In this document: piece by piece, positions 46,351-58,189 of the stretch
Position numbering within the stretch: position 1 is the first letter of the stretch
Layout of the letters: each line of letters opens with the position of its first letter
NCBI GenBank assembly: GCA_013339765.2
Contig: CM023457.1
Coordinates: 54,337,745 to 54,401,744, forward strand
From: Haemaphysalis longicornis
Lineage: Eukaryota > Arthropoda > Arachnida > Ixodida > Ixodidae
Length of the DNA: 64,000 nucleotides
Direction: 5' to 3'
The notes under the pieces: model-generated
The model's input: only the letters and a program-made list of their open reading frames with translations
Told to the model about the DNA's origin: nothing
The model's database searches: none
Translations under genes and position numbers: made by a program

Positions 46351-48845
46351 CGCACCGTTCTATCGCTGCAGTAGCAGGTAGCAGCGGCACAAGGTCAGAG
46401 GGCAAGCCCCTCAGCTCTGCACAACACCCAAGGCAAACAAAGGCTTGCGACAGCCCGCATCCGGCAATAGCAAGTGAGGCAATCTCCGCTGTTTTCATTC
46501 ACCCAACAGGAGGGAATATTGTAAGGCGAACGAGAGGATGTGATGAGGAAACCACCAGTGCCTAGCGCCACCGTCTCCCTCTGGGTCGTTCTTTTCTGTT
46601 TTTCAAAGCTTTACTCCACGTTTAAAAGGCACCTGTTCCCCTCCAGACAGGCGAGCCGACGAGTTCCAGACCACGCCTTCCCTTTGCGTAGGTCGATGCA
46701 GTTACCATGGGCTAGTTAGGTATGCCTGCCAGTGCCCCCTACTGGGCGATTTATTATCTCTCGAGCCTGGCGAGAGTTGTCGTTTGTTTGTTGTTGATGC
46801 TGCTCCTGTCACTCAATCAGAACGATATGAAGAAGCAGGAAGCATTTCCTTGCTTGCGTGTGTTGCGACAACAGACTTGCTTACACGAATAGCAATCAAA
46901 AGTGTGCATTAACTGAGTAGCTTTCTTCGGATGACATACCCCTGATGGTTCAATGTGGGCGTGTAGCACCCCTCTAAGTACTTCCACATTCCAAAGGAGA
47001 GGGAGGGAGTGAAATTCCTTTAAAAAAACGGACAACAGAAAAAACAACAGCCTTTGAATAGTGCCTTTCCTACTCCTCAAATTGCACACACTTTCAAATA
47101 AACATGAAAAAATGACTTTAAAGGTTTTTAATGCCACTGACACAGAGGCATCTAGTATTCTGCATTTGATCTGCACGTCAGAGACAGGGCAGTCTCCTTC
47201 GATTTGATCCAGTAAATAGAATTCTGGGAAATTGTTTTTGTCTGTTGAGGTGAGTTAATTGACATAATTAAATTAGCCCTCACTTTGCTACAGAACCTGA
47301 GAAAGAGTTGCGAGTGTATTGTCGAGAAAGTTAAAACGACTGCCCTACAGCAACAGACGTCCTACGATAACAAACGTGCAAAGTGAGACGCCTGATGTTA
47401 CCAGATGTGTAGCCGCAAACAGCCGTGCTGCATAAACAACTTTCATAAGTGGACATAGTGCCAAAAGAGAAAAGTTGCCAAGGTGCAGCAAACCCCAGTG
47501 CGAGCATTCACAAAAAAAGAAATGTGTATTTTCCCTTCGAATCAAACGAAGCGACGTGCACCGACATCGCTTTTCTCTCCGCTAAACTAGCCCCTATCTT
47601 CCCTTCCCGAGTGCCTAAACAACTTCAGGAAACAACGAAAAGACATTCCACTGAGCATCAACGGGACGCAGCGACCGTTCGCTCCAACTGGCCCTTCCCA
47701 GAAACCCATTATAAACTAGATCAAGGCAACTGCTTCGTCCCTCTGCCACTCAAACCAAACCCAAGCCAATCAGGAGACTGAACAGAAAGAAAAACAACTT
47801 GCACCAGCCCAGTTATCCCAGATGGAAAAGAATATGTCGGGGGCAAAGAAAAAAAAAAAGCAACGACAGCGGCGGTTCATTCGAACTACCGTGACGGCTG
47901 GCTCACTCTGAATGGAAGTAAAGGGAGGGGGGTTAGGCAGAGCAGTGGCCCGAGTGTGTGTGTGCGTGTGACCTGGTTTCAGCGCCAACCTGCGCCGACA
48001 GCTTAGTGACAGCTGCCGTCTTTCACGAAGATCCTCTCCTTCGGTGTCCGTGCTTTTTAGTTGGGACGACCGATGCAAGATGAGCTTTGAAAAAAAAAGC
48101 CCCCCCGGGGAAGGAACAAAAAAAGAAAAGGGCAAGAAGCCACCAACGTCGGCAGCCGTCGCTTCCTTTCATCTTGGCACGGGGACAAGCCACCGGGGGC
48201 AGACGAAAGGCGTGCACACGTACCGATGACGGGCAGGAAACCTGAGCTAACGAAACTAGTAAAACGGCGTGAAACGAGAAACAAGGTAGAAGTTGAAGGG
48301 GCCGACTTTTATTGCTGGCGTGTTAGGAGAGCAGAGAAAAGAAATGTGCGCGCAACTTTCACTGGAACAATCTCGCGTGGGAAAAAGTGTTTGTTGCGTA
48401 ATAAGCAAATGCGCCGACTGAACAACAACAACCAACAGATGGTGAGATGGGGCAAGAAGTCAGGACAAGACACCAGCTGGCAGCATGTAGTTAAGCTGGT
48501 GTTTATATAAAGATGGCTTCTCACACAAAGTGCACATTATGAAGCACGGAAAGATGACTGGTTGTGGCTGCTCACAGGCAGTCAACCCAGAAATTAAGGC
48601 CTCAGTATGGCGCACGCAAAGTGTCTGCACTGCTGCAGACTAACGGTGCTTCCATGTTTTAGTTCCACAACCTCAAATATTCTTTTCCAGCTGAGTGGAA
48701 CAGCAACAAGTGTTTTAGTTAAGTGTGTTTGTACCCTGATAGTATGCATCAGATGTACTGTTTCACTGTGGCAACAGCTTGAGAAGAGTGAATGCATTTA
48801 CTCGCTGCCCTCACAATCAACTGACAACATCCATGGCAATGATGA

Positions 48846-49086
48846 CAGGGGCGGATGCAGGTTTTTTCTGAGGGGGAGGTCCGCTTTTACCAGTGATGAT
48901 GATGATGATGAGGCGGAGGTAAGTAGCTTTTTTTATTCACTGAAATTTCAGAAAACAATAAAAAAAATCATCGACTAGACTTTTTCTACGTTCTGGGGGG
49001 TCATCTTCTTGGGGTATAAATTCAAAATTTAAGGAGGGGGGGGGGGGGTCAGGACATCCGGACCCCCCCTCTGGATCCACCAATGA
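48846..49086. mobile_element. Repeat family with GAT tract, copy 2
   Basis: Same layout as 10064-10327: CAGGGGCGGATGCAGG start, (ATG)n, CTAGACTTTTTCTACG, a G-run and CCCCCCCTCTGGATCC. It is directly followed by a LINE relic. Confidence 0.65.
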
Positions 49087-49540
49087 ATGATGATGATAAT
49101 CTGAATTTTTATGGCACAAAGCCGACTATGGGCAAAGAGCACCAAGAGATAGTTATTTAATGAAAGTACTATAAACACCAAAATCCATCAGAAGGAATGA
49201 GTAAATGAAATAGAACACAATGAAGACGGCTGGTGTACGAGGCCAGTTTGTGATTATGCGTGACTGATAAGAAATGAGGTGTAAAAATTTCACTTCTCAT
49301 AGAGACTTAAGAACTCGCCCCCTACAAAGTGTGATGGGTGTGGTGGAATTTGTTGTCTCATAATTGTGGGAAGTGTTTGCGCCGTGTTGTGTCGAGTGCC
49401 TTGCATTGATAAGCATGTGGACTACTGATAGGCCATCTCCACACCTGCTAAATAGCGGTCTTGGAGATCCAGTGAGTAGGCATGCGCGTGTTAAACGAGT
49501 GTGGCCTATCCTTAGCCTTGCTAAGGCAACTTCCAATGTG
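49087..49540 (-). mobile_element. LINE 3' end, truncated, copy 2
   Basis: Minus-strand frame with EVALARLRIGHTRLTRACLL, then a CGD-LSVVHML-NARH block. RLRIGHTRLTH...C..C...L.HIL..C is the typical C-terminal zinc-knuckle region of Jockey/I-type non-LTR retrotransposons. It carries frame damage and is followed by a GAT-rich 3' edge. Confidence 0.7.
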
Positions 49541-52290
49541 TACTCACAACATCCACACCAAAGAAAAGTGAGAGTGAGAAACTTATTCTCTTGTAACTAT
49601 TTTGGCACAAGATTGCCCAAGATATGTCCCAGAACTTATTCAATGCTCCCATACAGTAATACATAGTTCATGAGCATCTCAATTCATTGATTAACTTTGA
49701 AGTTCCTGAAAGAAGCTATAAATCCTCATCGAATTATTTGGGGATGTAGGAAAAAAAAAACATCCTCATAGGTAGTATCTATCAGCTTCAAACTGCTGTT
49801 CCCAAGTGCAAACTTCTTAAGAATATGTCGCACTAAGTTGCATTAAGTAAAAACTAAGTCAGAGTCAAATGTTCATGCCTTAAAAATATGCAAGGGTCTC
49901 ACGCAATCGCGTAATTTGTGAAGGCCTATCGCTTCATAAAAGTATGTTCGGGAAGAAACTTCTTTTTACACCAAAAATGTCCGTGTAAAATGACATGAAA
50001 AGCTGAAAGGCTTGCCAACAATTTTCTGTGAGGTTAGTCTAAATTACAAATGACAGCTCGAAGATGTAATATGCTTCAAAGTTAAAATCAGAATCCCACT
50101 GAATAATCTGGTTAACTGCATCTCGAGTGCATCTACGCTTACGAATGATACAAGCTACAATCCCATCAACCACTCCAACTTTGTCTATTTTCCCCATTCA
50201 CAGCGCATGTAACTCGATTCTAGTTAATACAGACGCCACAACTGGCTTTAACTTATCCTACCCCATGGAAGAGCGCCTTTCCAAAGCATCCACAAATAGT
50301 CACATTGGCGTATTCTTCTGTCTCTCGCATGCACACCAGAAAAGAGTGTTAACAGAGTTGAAGTGAAGAACTCTTAGTGTAGTTTAGGGCACAAAACACG
50401 TGTTACTCCAGCTGGGAGAGCTCAGAAGCTAGAAATATTTCAAAGTTCAGCGACGAAACAGCAGGGAAATCAGTGTTTCCTCTTTGCGAGTTGTTTTCGT
50501 TTACGAAAGAGAAGTCATTAATTTTGCCTGTCACTCCTCCGGAGATTACCGAGACAAGAGCACCGGGGCGGAAACTTGGCAACCGCGTCAAACACCAGGC
50601 AAAGCCCCTCGCGGACTACCAACTGGAAGCAAACCGGCCTGCTTGGCACTCACTCAGAGATTACGTCTGGGAGCAACATAGAATTCTGCTGGGATTACGT
50701 GGCGCGGCGGATATGCGTGGCTAAAGCTTTTTAACAGTCATCACCGACGTAGTGGAAAGAACGTATAATGATAAGACAAAGATTGTGGTACTACGAGGAG
50801 CTAAGAAAAAACATCCAAAACTGGCGTACATTTGCTTCCTGGTGCGTATAAATTTTGTGCGATTTTTGTGCAGAAAGCCTACACAAAGCTTCGCTTTCCT
50901 CCAAAACCTGCCTTTTGAAATGCAGATCACTGAACTGGTTCACAGCTGATTATGAATGCTCTAAACATGATGGGCCAATATAGAATTAGAAGCAACATTA
51001 CCGCGACCCTACTGTACACAAAGGCCTTTCAAATCAAATCAAAGCGAATTTTCATTTCAAGATAAAACTGGGTGGTTTCCTGGTTAAAAGCTGCATAAGC
51101 AGCTTGACGGAGTTCAAGAAACCACTACAAGGCTCGGCGACAAGCATAATCACAAAAATACAAGTTTACACTTGAACATAACAAAACAGCGTTGCAAGAA
51201 TAAAACACAGAAAAGGTTTACGCACTTCCAAAAATTCGCAATGCTTCACAAAAGTCCACAAAACACCGGCAACAAGATGAGAATACCATTTCCTGGGAGT
51301 CATTCAAAACATAATTGCCAAAATATGTATACAACAAATCTCAAATTTAGGAAAACAGAAGTAATCAAAAGTAATCACACTACAAATCCAAAAGGTATTG
51401 TCGAACTTGTTTGCGTGAGAATTTGGCTATGTTTTGATATTTGTTCAAAACCGACGGAAGGTTACGGGCTAACATTTGTCGTTTGTAATTGTTACGGAAA
51501 TGACGCGTTTTCCAGACGTCACGACTCGCGTACTGCACGTGAAAGGGTAAGACTTTGCTGTAAGCAGAACAGTAGCCACTACATGTACTACACAAATTCA
51601 CGGCTTCACACACTTCTGCGCTGGGCCTCCGGCACCCCTAGGATTACAGAAGCAACGCACGATGTAGCCCATCGCATCGGTAATAAACAAGCGTGTTATC
51701 TTGTTGTCTTTTCTCGCCCCTGTCTGTTCTCCAAATAGAAGCCACTCCCACGGTTTATTGCCTCCCCCGATACAAAACACAGCACAGCGTTGCAAAACAC
51801 TCGAGGCACAGCTCGAAATAAATGACAGCACGTTAATGCGTTCTCAGGCCTGCCTGGCAGCCGTTCAGATACTTTCATCCTCTCATCTCTCTTCCTCATC
51901 CCTTCCCGTGCATCCTACATAGTTGCGCACCCTCGCATCAAAAGATGACCAGGCAGCCTGGGCACCCTCTACCACTCAAAGAGAAACAAACAGCTTTTTT
52001 TTTTTAAAGGATAGGAAAAAAATGGAAACTTCTACTTGTGAATGCCTTATATACAATTATCAATCCATGACCGAGATCTTGATCCTGCTGGCCATTCTAC
52101 ACCATCGCAAAAAAATCGTCCCCAGTTTGTGAAGAGGAGGCAGTCACGATGATGGCTGTGACGATGCCTCGTGACATACATATGTAAGGTGTAATTTTTA
52201 CTTGCAGCCAAGCACGCGTCGTGCTCCAAGATGAAAGTCTCCTTCCTGAAGAACGCATTTGGTGATCGCATAAGTGAGACCCGTGTAAAA

Positions 52291-52800
52291 GATTAAAGCA
52301 GTCCCACTCAGCGTGAAAGCTCTCAAGTGAGGAGCAGAGATTCGCCAAAGGGGCTGCTATGACCTCACTTGACTAGTTTCAGTATCACCCCTGGCGCTGA
52401 TACCAAAAGTAGTCGATGATAAGGTGCCAAAGCCCGTGAAGAGGCCTATAAAGAGAACACTGGATTGAGTTTTCGTCAATTTGGGCTCATTTGTGGGCAT
52501 TATTTTTTCCCTCATTTTATATTATTGTGTACTTATTTGCGGCTTAGCAACAGCAGCCTCCGTGGCAACGGCGCAGCGCGACGATCACCCCAAACACTTT
52601 GCAGAGGAGTAAAGTGTTCCTGTGTGGCGCAATGGGATTGACATTGGCTTTGTAATTTGAGGGTCTCCGGTTTGACCCCTGCAAGGGGTGATCTCTTCGA
52701 AGCCTCTGGGCGCGTCACACCGCGTGACTGCAGTGCCTAGATACTGCGACCCCAAAATGAGTTATGACAAGCCAGGCTCCTAAAGTGCTCCGCTCTTTAA
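52291..52800. mobile_element. Repeat family E, copy 3, divergent interior
   Basis: Both ends match copies 1 and 2 (TTAAAGCAGTCCCACTCAG; CTAAAGTGCTCCGCTCTTTA), but the middle differs and includes a tRNA-like segment at 52621-52695. Confidence 0.6.
52621..52695 (+). mobile_element. tRNA-like segment
   Basis: A-box-like TGGCGCAATGG and B-box-like GGTTTGACCCC at tRNA spacing, within a family E element. It could be a SINE head or a pol III promoter captured by the element. Confidence 0.35.
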
Positions 52801-52873
52801 AAAACCTGCGCAACAGCAGCATAGTCCACCAAAAGCCTACAGTGCCTTTGGCCTTAGCCACTACACCTTAACG

Positions 52874-53340
52874 TGATGATGATGATTGGATGTTAACGGA
52901 ACAAGGCCAACTGGAGCAAAGATCCCCAAAACAATTATTATAGATGAGAAGTGAAACCGTAAACACTGAGATAAGTCAGCAAAAACAAAAGTAAAATCAG
53001 AAAACGACAATGAGCATGGCTGGTGTATAGGGCCAGGGAGTGATCACGCGTGGTATGAAATGAGGTCTAAAAATTTAACTTCTAAATATTTAAAAACCCA
53101 CTTGATAGAAGACATGGGATCGTCAGACAGGAAAAACGCTGGGTGTAGTGGGACGTGTAGTCTGTATAGTTGTGGGAAGTGTTTGCGTTGTGTTGTGCGA
53201 AGTGCTTTGCATTGAATGAGTATGTGCACTACGGATAGGGCCTCTCCGCTCCTGCTGCACTGGGGTCTTGAAGATCCCGTGAGCAGATATGAGTGTGTGA
53301 CCTTAACACCTTAACAAGACGGCACACTGTGTAGGAGTAA
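52874..53340 (-). mobile_element. LINE 3' end, truncated, copy 3
   Basis: Same family as 15755 and 49087. The minus strand reads HILIQCKALRTTQRKHFPQL, then YRLHVPLHPAFFLSDDP and KWVFKYLEVKFLDL. It ends in a short TGATGATGATGA tract. Confidence 0.7.
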
Positions 53341-53499
53341 AGCAGTGATGGAGATACAAATGTACGGAAGGATGATCGATTGCCAATTTCATGACAGACA
53401 GATGTGGTAAAAATGAATGTGGTAAAATGGAAAAACTAAATAAATAATCAAAAACCAAGCCAAGCGTTATGCCCAGAGGAATCTAGTTGACAGATGTGA

Positions 53500-53635
53500 C
53501 TGACTGTAGTTAAATTTTGACATTAACATTAATTTTGACATTAATAGTTTAACATTAATTTTGACCACCACCAGGGGATCTTTAACGTGCGCCGAAATCT
53601 CAAACACACGGCTGTTTCTGCTTTTCGCCTCCATC
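53500..53635 (-). mobile_element. Truncated Ruka-like SINE with 15-bp target duplication
   Basis: Flanked by AGTTGACAGATGTGA at 53485-53499 and 53636-53650. The 5' head is missing. The 3' side has the GTCAAAATTAAT motif repeated several times in place of the usual 3' end. Confidence 0.85.
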
Positions 53636-53720
53636 AGTTGACAGATGTGAAACGAACAATCATACACAGACAAATCATTAACAACTCCCTCAGTTCTCGT
53701 GTGCGTGGGGTCCCGCAATA

Positions 53721-53834
<114 letters not shown>

Positions 53835-53989
53835 AGAAGCAGAGAAATAAGGTTGGCCCGCTCCCGACGGCCACCCACATACGATTAAATAAAAAAGAAA
53901 CGCTCAAAAACGTGGGCGTCAAAAAACAAATTTTCCAACATTACGCGCCGTCTACTCCCATTTCCCGTACTGCAAACAAACATCACCAA

Positions 53990-54900
53990 AATTGAAAAAG
54001 GGCCAGCAGCCGGGTGTCCCCTTCCGCCCAGCCTTATTTCGGCGTCACAGCCGCCCACTCAGTCTTCCAAAGAGGGGACACCAGGCGTCCGTCCGTCAGG
54101 CCTCGGACGCTGACGCAGCGCGCCTGGCGGCCCCAGAGGCGACGATGTTGCCCAAATCGAAAGCCTCTCTTGCGTCCCGTGGTGCACATGGCGGGGGCGC
54201 CGTCGCGGCGACCAGCCCGCTACAACTGCCAGCGCTCGACGGAAATAACCGGCCGGGCCGCCGAATCAAAACGAGAGCAATCCCTCCTTCCCCTCCTCCT
54301 CCCCCTCTTCCTCCTTTTATGCGCCGCCGCCACCCAAGCAGAGGCCCCCTGGCGCCCGATACCGGCGGCTGCGTGCACGGCGGGGGATGTAGGGGTGCAG
54401 GGGACAGCGTAGAGGGGGAAAGACCGGGGTGGGAAGGGGGGGAGACAAGCACCGATTACGTCGTCGGGCGACGCCCGAAAAACAAACCAGGCGTCGGGCG
54501 GCTCGGTTAATTGCGCTTTGTCTTCTCTTTCGCCCCCTCCTGTGAGTCGCGTGCGCTGCCGTCGCGCGACGCGGCAGATTACGCGAGCACAAAAACAATA
54601 GCGGGGAAGAAAGGGAGAGGGGTTCTTGAGTGCCGCTTAGATTAAGCGGCCCCGACGTAATGCGGGGGGGACAGAGACGCTGGAAAGATAGAACGCCAGC
54701 AAAGAAGCGTGTTCCCTCTCTCCGAGCGGACCGCCCTCTCGGACAACACGCACTCGACTCGTAGACGGCGGAGCGAGAATGTTCCGAGCTTATCAACTCC
54801 GGTCCAGAAACGTTCCTAGCCCGTCTGGCGCGGCGCCTTCGGCGTGGCATCTTTGCGATGCCCGCGAAATATAATTTTTCATCACGCCGATGGGTAAAAC
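53990..54900. promoter_or_regulatory. CpG-rich block, possible promoter or first exon
   Basis: About 900 bp of GC-rich, CpG-rich sequence in an otherwise AT-rich region, directly after a long GA microsatellite. Long open frames exist on both strands but are Arg/Pro-rich without motifs, as expected from GC-rich noncoding DNA. It could be the promoter and 5' UTR of WNK or of a divergent transcript. No TATA box or initiation codon can be assigned. Confidence 0.35.
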
Positions 54901-55067
54901 GCCTGCCTACTTCTTTACAGCGAGTTGTGCACTCATCGGTGACGCCGCGCGTAACGGCAAAACGTTGTTGCTGCTGCCTAACCGAGATCGCCCGCTCGTT
55001 CAATTAAAGCTGCCACGAACACAAAATGAAAGTTTGTTCGGTTTGAAACTAGCCCTTGGTAACTAAA

Positions 55068-55685
55068 CTGCTACACTGGGGTCCAAATGTAATTTGAACC
55101 AAATGTCATTTGACTCAAATGGGTTGCTTCAAATGCCATTCAGAATCCGCCGTGCTACACTACAATTTCGATGGCATTTGAAAGCTTTCACAACTGTTTG
55201 CTGTGCTGTAGTGGCGCTGTTGTTGCCCCGTTCCGTTTTCGTACCTAATACAACAATCAAACTTAGGAGCAGTCCGAGGCAGTAAATGATATCAAATTAG
55301 AAGAGACACCAGTTTTGACTCTAAATATGGCTGTCTTGCGTTGGTTTTGTTTGTTTTTTGCAACTGACCCACTGGTTTGAGAGTATGAAAATTAAATAGG
55401 TTGATTTCCTATTTTAAGTAAATAAACAGTGAACAAAGTTTTACAAACAACAATATTTTGTTTGTTTTACATACGGAAGTATTATATTTTTTATCTCCGA
55501 TCGAAGACGCTGCGTCCGAGAGTGCTGGAAATGGCATTTGAAATCTTAAATGTCTTTCTCGGTGCTCATTTGGCTCAAATGTCATTTGAGCCAAATGGCA
55601 TTTAAAAACCTAGTGTAACAGCTCAACTTGGCATTTGAGCCAAATGACATTTGGTTCAAATGACATTTAGACCCCAGTGTAGCAG
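55068..55685. mobile_element. Inverted-repeat element with CAAATG subrepeats (618 bp)
   Basis: It starts CTGCTACACTGGGGTCCAAA and ends with the inverse (ATTTAGACCCCAGTGTAGCAG minus one base). The terminal repeats are over 50 bp and made of CAAATGNCATTTG units, which also recur inside near 55120-55200 and 55560-55605. Nonautonomous. Confidence 0.8.
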
Positions 55686-55924
55686 GGGTATAACTTAGCT
55701 CAATTCCAGCCACGAACGACGTTTCTTTAACCGAAAAAAAAAAACGCGGGATGATTAGAAGAACTTTTAAATTTCGCGCCCCAGTCATACAAAAATGCTG
55801 CGGTTGATTCCTCTGTCATAGGAATCTGTAAAACACGAAAGTCAAACGTGCAGCGAAATCTGCAGCTGAGCATGATTTGCGGGTCGGCGGCTGTTTCGTG
55901 GGTGTGCTTGGTGAGCGACGTCCT

Positions 55925-56027
55925 GCCGGCGGGTCGCTTCGGCAAAGGTGTACGGCGTCATTTCCATGACGGATATGACATCAGTGAAATCTTATGTATT
56001 ACGGCATAAAACACTGTCGTGTTGAAA
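55925..56027. repeat. Direct repeat pair, copy 1
   Basis: Shares TGACGGATATGAC-TCAG and AAAACACT-TCGTGTT with 56701-56800, about 773 bp away in the same orientation. Confidence 0.65.
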
Positions 56028-56336
56028 TACAAAACCTGAAAACAAACAACCCTAAGTATAGCGTACTGACAATGATTGCTATTGGTTTCCCCTTTGTATC
56101 GGGGTGATGACGTGTCATCTTACGAAAAAGGACTAATATACCTATGTTTTATATTATTGGTTTAATACTAGCACTGCTTAGGGCAGGCACAAAAAGCGTA
56201 TTAGGCGCAAAATACTTTCTTCCCTGTTACAGGTGGTAGCTGTCCTAGGCAATATTCCCCTCTAGGCTTTTCGTCCACCAGCATTCTAATCTTCCTTTTC
56301 GTCGCCTCGACAGCCTTGAAGTTAACTTCCTCTGTT

Positions 56337-56534
56337 CTACCCAAATGCTAGGGCTTCTGGAAGCCGAATAGTTCTCTCATGCAGATTCGGATGGATACCC
56401 TCGCATTCTAACGCTATGTGCCGCATAGTTTGTTTCTTTTCCGCAGGCCACACATACCCCATCATTTTGTGAATACTTCCCCACAAAACTCCTAGTTCAC
56501 AGGCAACCTGCTCTAGCATCAAAAAGCAAAGCAC
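56337..56534 (-). mobile_element. LINE ORF2 C-terminal fragment
   Basis: A minus-strand open frame with KKQTMRHIALECEGIHP and IRLPEALAFG. The ET-HI--EC---HP motif and LPEALGF ending are typical of tick non-LTR ORF2 C-termini. It lies between the two direct repeats. Confidence 0.55.
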
Positions 56535-56700
56535 TGCCCTGGGAATTATCGTAGAAATTTTCCTTTCTGATGTCCAATTTCTCCGCCCTGTACATCTCTA
56601 ACGGCGTTTCAGCTTTCTTTTTTTTTTTCTTTTAGTACTCTTCGGTACTAAAGGTTGCTTCCCCGCAAGAAGAGCCTCTGTGCAGGGGTGCACCCTTTAC

Positions 56701-56800
56701 AGGCCGCTTGCTTCGTTGTACTGGCGTCACTTCCGTGACGGATATGACGTCAGCCAAATCTTTGTGTATCCGGGAATAAAACACTTTCGTGTTAAAAGAT
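56701..56800. repeat. Direct repeat pair, copy 2
   Basis: Second copy of the repeat at 55925-56027. The AATAAAACAC motif near its end suggests the 3' end of a retroelement. Confidence 0.65.
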
Positions 56801-56904
56801 CGTGCACTGTCGTACAGACGTCGCCGTAGAGTCGTCACTGGGGCTCTTCACTTATCACTCTCGGACTCGCAGCGGTTCATTCAAGGCTGCTTTGCCCCTA
56901 CAAC

Positions 56905-57513
56905 GAAGATGACAATTTTGTGGCAAACTTGAATCAAATAATGGAGATATTAAAGAAAACACGGGAAGCAGCGGTGACTCCGTAGCCACTTCCCGGCCAC
57001 TTTTCCGTGACGTCACAGTCTTGTTTGTGCGATCGGTAGCCACGGACCTGAACCATTGCTAAGACGTGACTGGGCGATTGCAGTGGGGTCTCTGGTTCCC
57101 TTTGATCGCATCGCTTGAATGCTTACCCGCAGCTGCCACACTGAAAATATGTTCTTAGTGCTGACCCATATGGCGTCGCACCTGCCCATAACACGTCACC
57201 GCAGCGCTAAATTTTAATGCAGTAGACTCCCGTTAAGAACTCGAAGGGCCCGTGAAAATTTGTTCGTGTTACAAGAAATGCATCTCAAGCTGAGGCTTAT
57301 TGCATAGTGGACATTACAAGAGAGCAACAAAAATGTTCTTCGTCTTAGCCATATAGTGTTCGTCTTAACCGCAGCCCACTGTACTTCCATACTTCCTGCG
57401 CTTTTTTCGGTCAACATAACATCTTCCGTGGCTGGGACGGAGCTGAGTGAAGTACTGAGGCCTCGTTCGTCCAGATAAACGAAGTTGTACTTTGCCTTCG
57501 TGGCCCCGTTAAA
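56905..57513. mobile_element. Inverted-repeat element, family B, copy 3, interrupted
   Basis: Matches copy 2 (ATGGAGATATTA-AGAAAA, TTTTCCGTGACGTCACAG, TGGGACGGAGCTGAGTGAAG) but is split by an insertion at 57220-57380. The right end CCTTCGTGGCCCCGTTAAAG is conserved. Confidence 0.7.
57220..57380. mobile_element. Nested pogo-like short element (161 bp)
   Basis: Termini CAGTAGACTCCCGTTAAGA and the inverse of CAGTGGGCTGCGGTTAAGAC. It is inserted between two parts of the family B element that are contiguous in other copies. Nonautonomous. Confidence 0.65.
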
Positions 57514-57995
57514 GCCCGTTCTACATGGTGCGAATTTCGCCTGCGAATTCGCAGCTACGGCATCCCTCGTGCGGCAAAACGATCTATTTTTCATATTTTC
57601 ACTGCTGCGACAAATTTCCACACGCCAATCGGCGTTCACAGGAGACGTTTGACTGTCTTAAACATTTGTAAATTGTCAGAGCAACGAGAACGGTTCGTTT
57701 CGCCGCACAAGCGGCGCCGCAGCTGCGAATTCGCAGGCGAAATTAGCACCACTGTAGAACGGGCTTAAGACTTCCGCCTCGGACGCTTCAGTGCGTGTAC
57801 GTATACCGTGCAGCGCGCAGGCGTGACCTCCTGTGAACTTGGCATCGGCGTACGTCGTCGTCGTCGCCGCAGCGGAAGTGCGGCGCTGCGCAGCTGGCGG
57901 CCGTCAATCAGGCACGCCGCTCAATGTTCGCGGCGATTAGCGAGCGTCACTACGCAGTTACTCGACGACGGCGACGACAAACAAGCACCGCCGTT

Positions 57996-57996
57996 T

Positions 57997-58030
<34 letters not shown>
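57996..58030. repeat. CT microsatellite
   Basis: About 15 CT units. Confidence 0.9.
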
Positions 58031-58189
58031 ATAGGCGAACCTTTTAGATGCAGAGCATCTGATTCACTCGCCTTGTCCCTCCGGCGTCGTCGTCGTCGTC
58101 GGCGTTGTCCATCCCTCCCCCATTCTCCTCGCCGCGCCAGCTGCGCTCTCCGCCGCTCACCCCCTCTCCTATCCGATAGCGAACCTCTC

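Noticed and set aside
54317..55003. A 228-residue minus-strand frame in the CpG-rich block
   Set aside because: Arg/Pro-rich, no domain, no splice context fitting WNK; treated as noncoding CpG-rich sequence.
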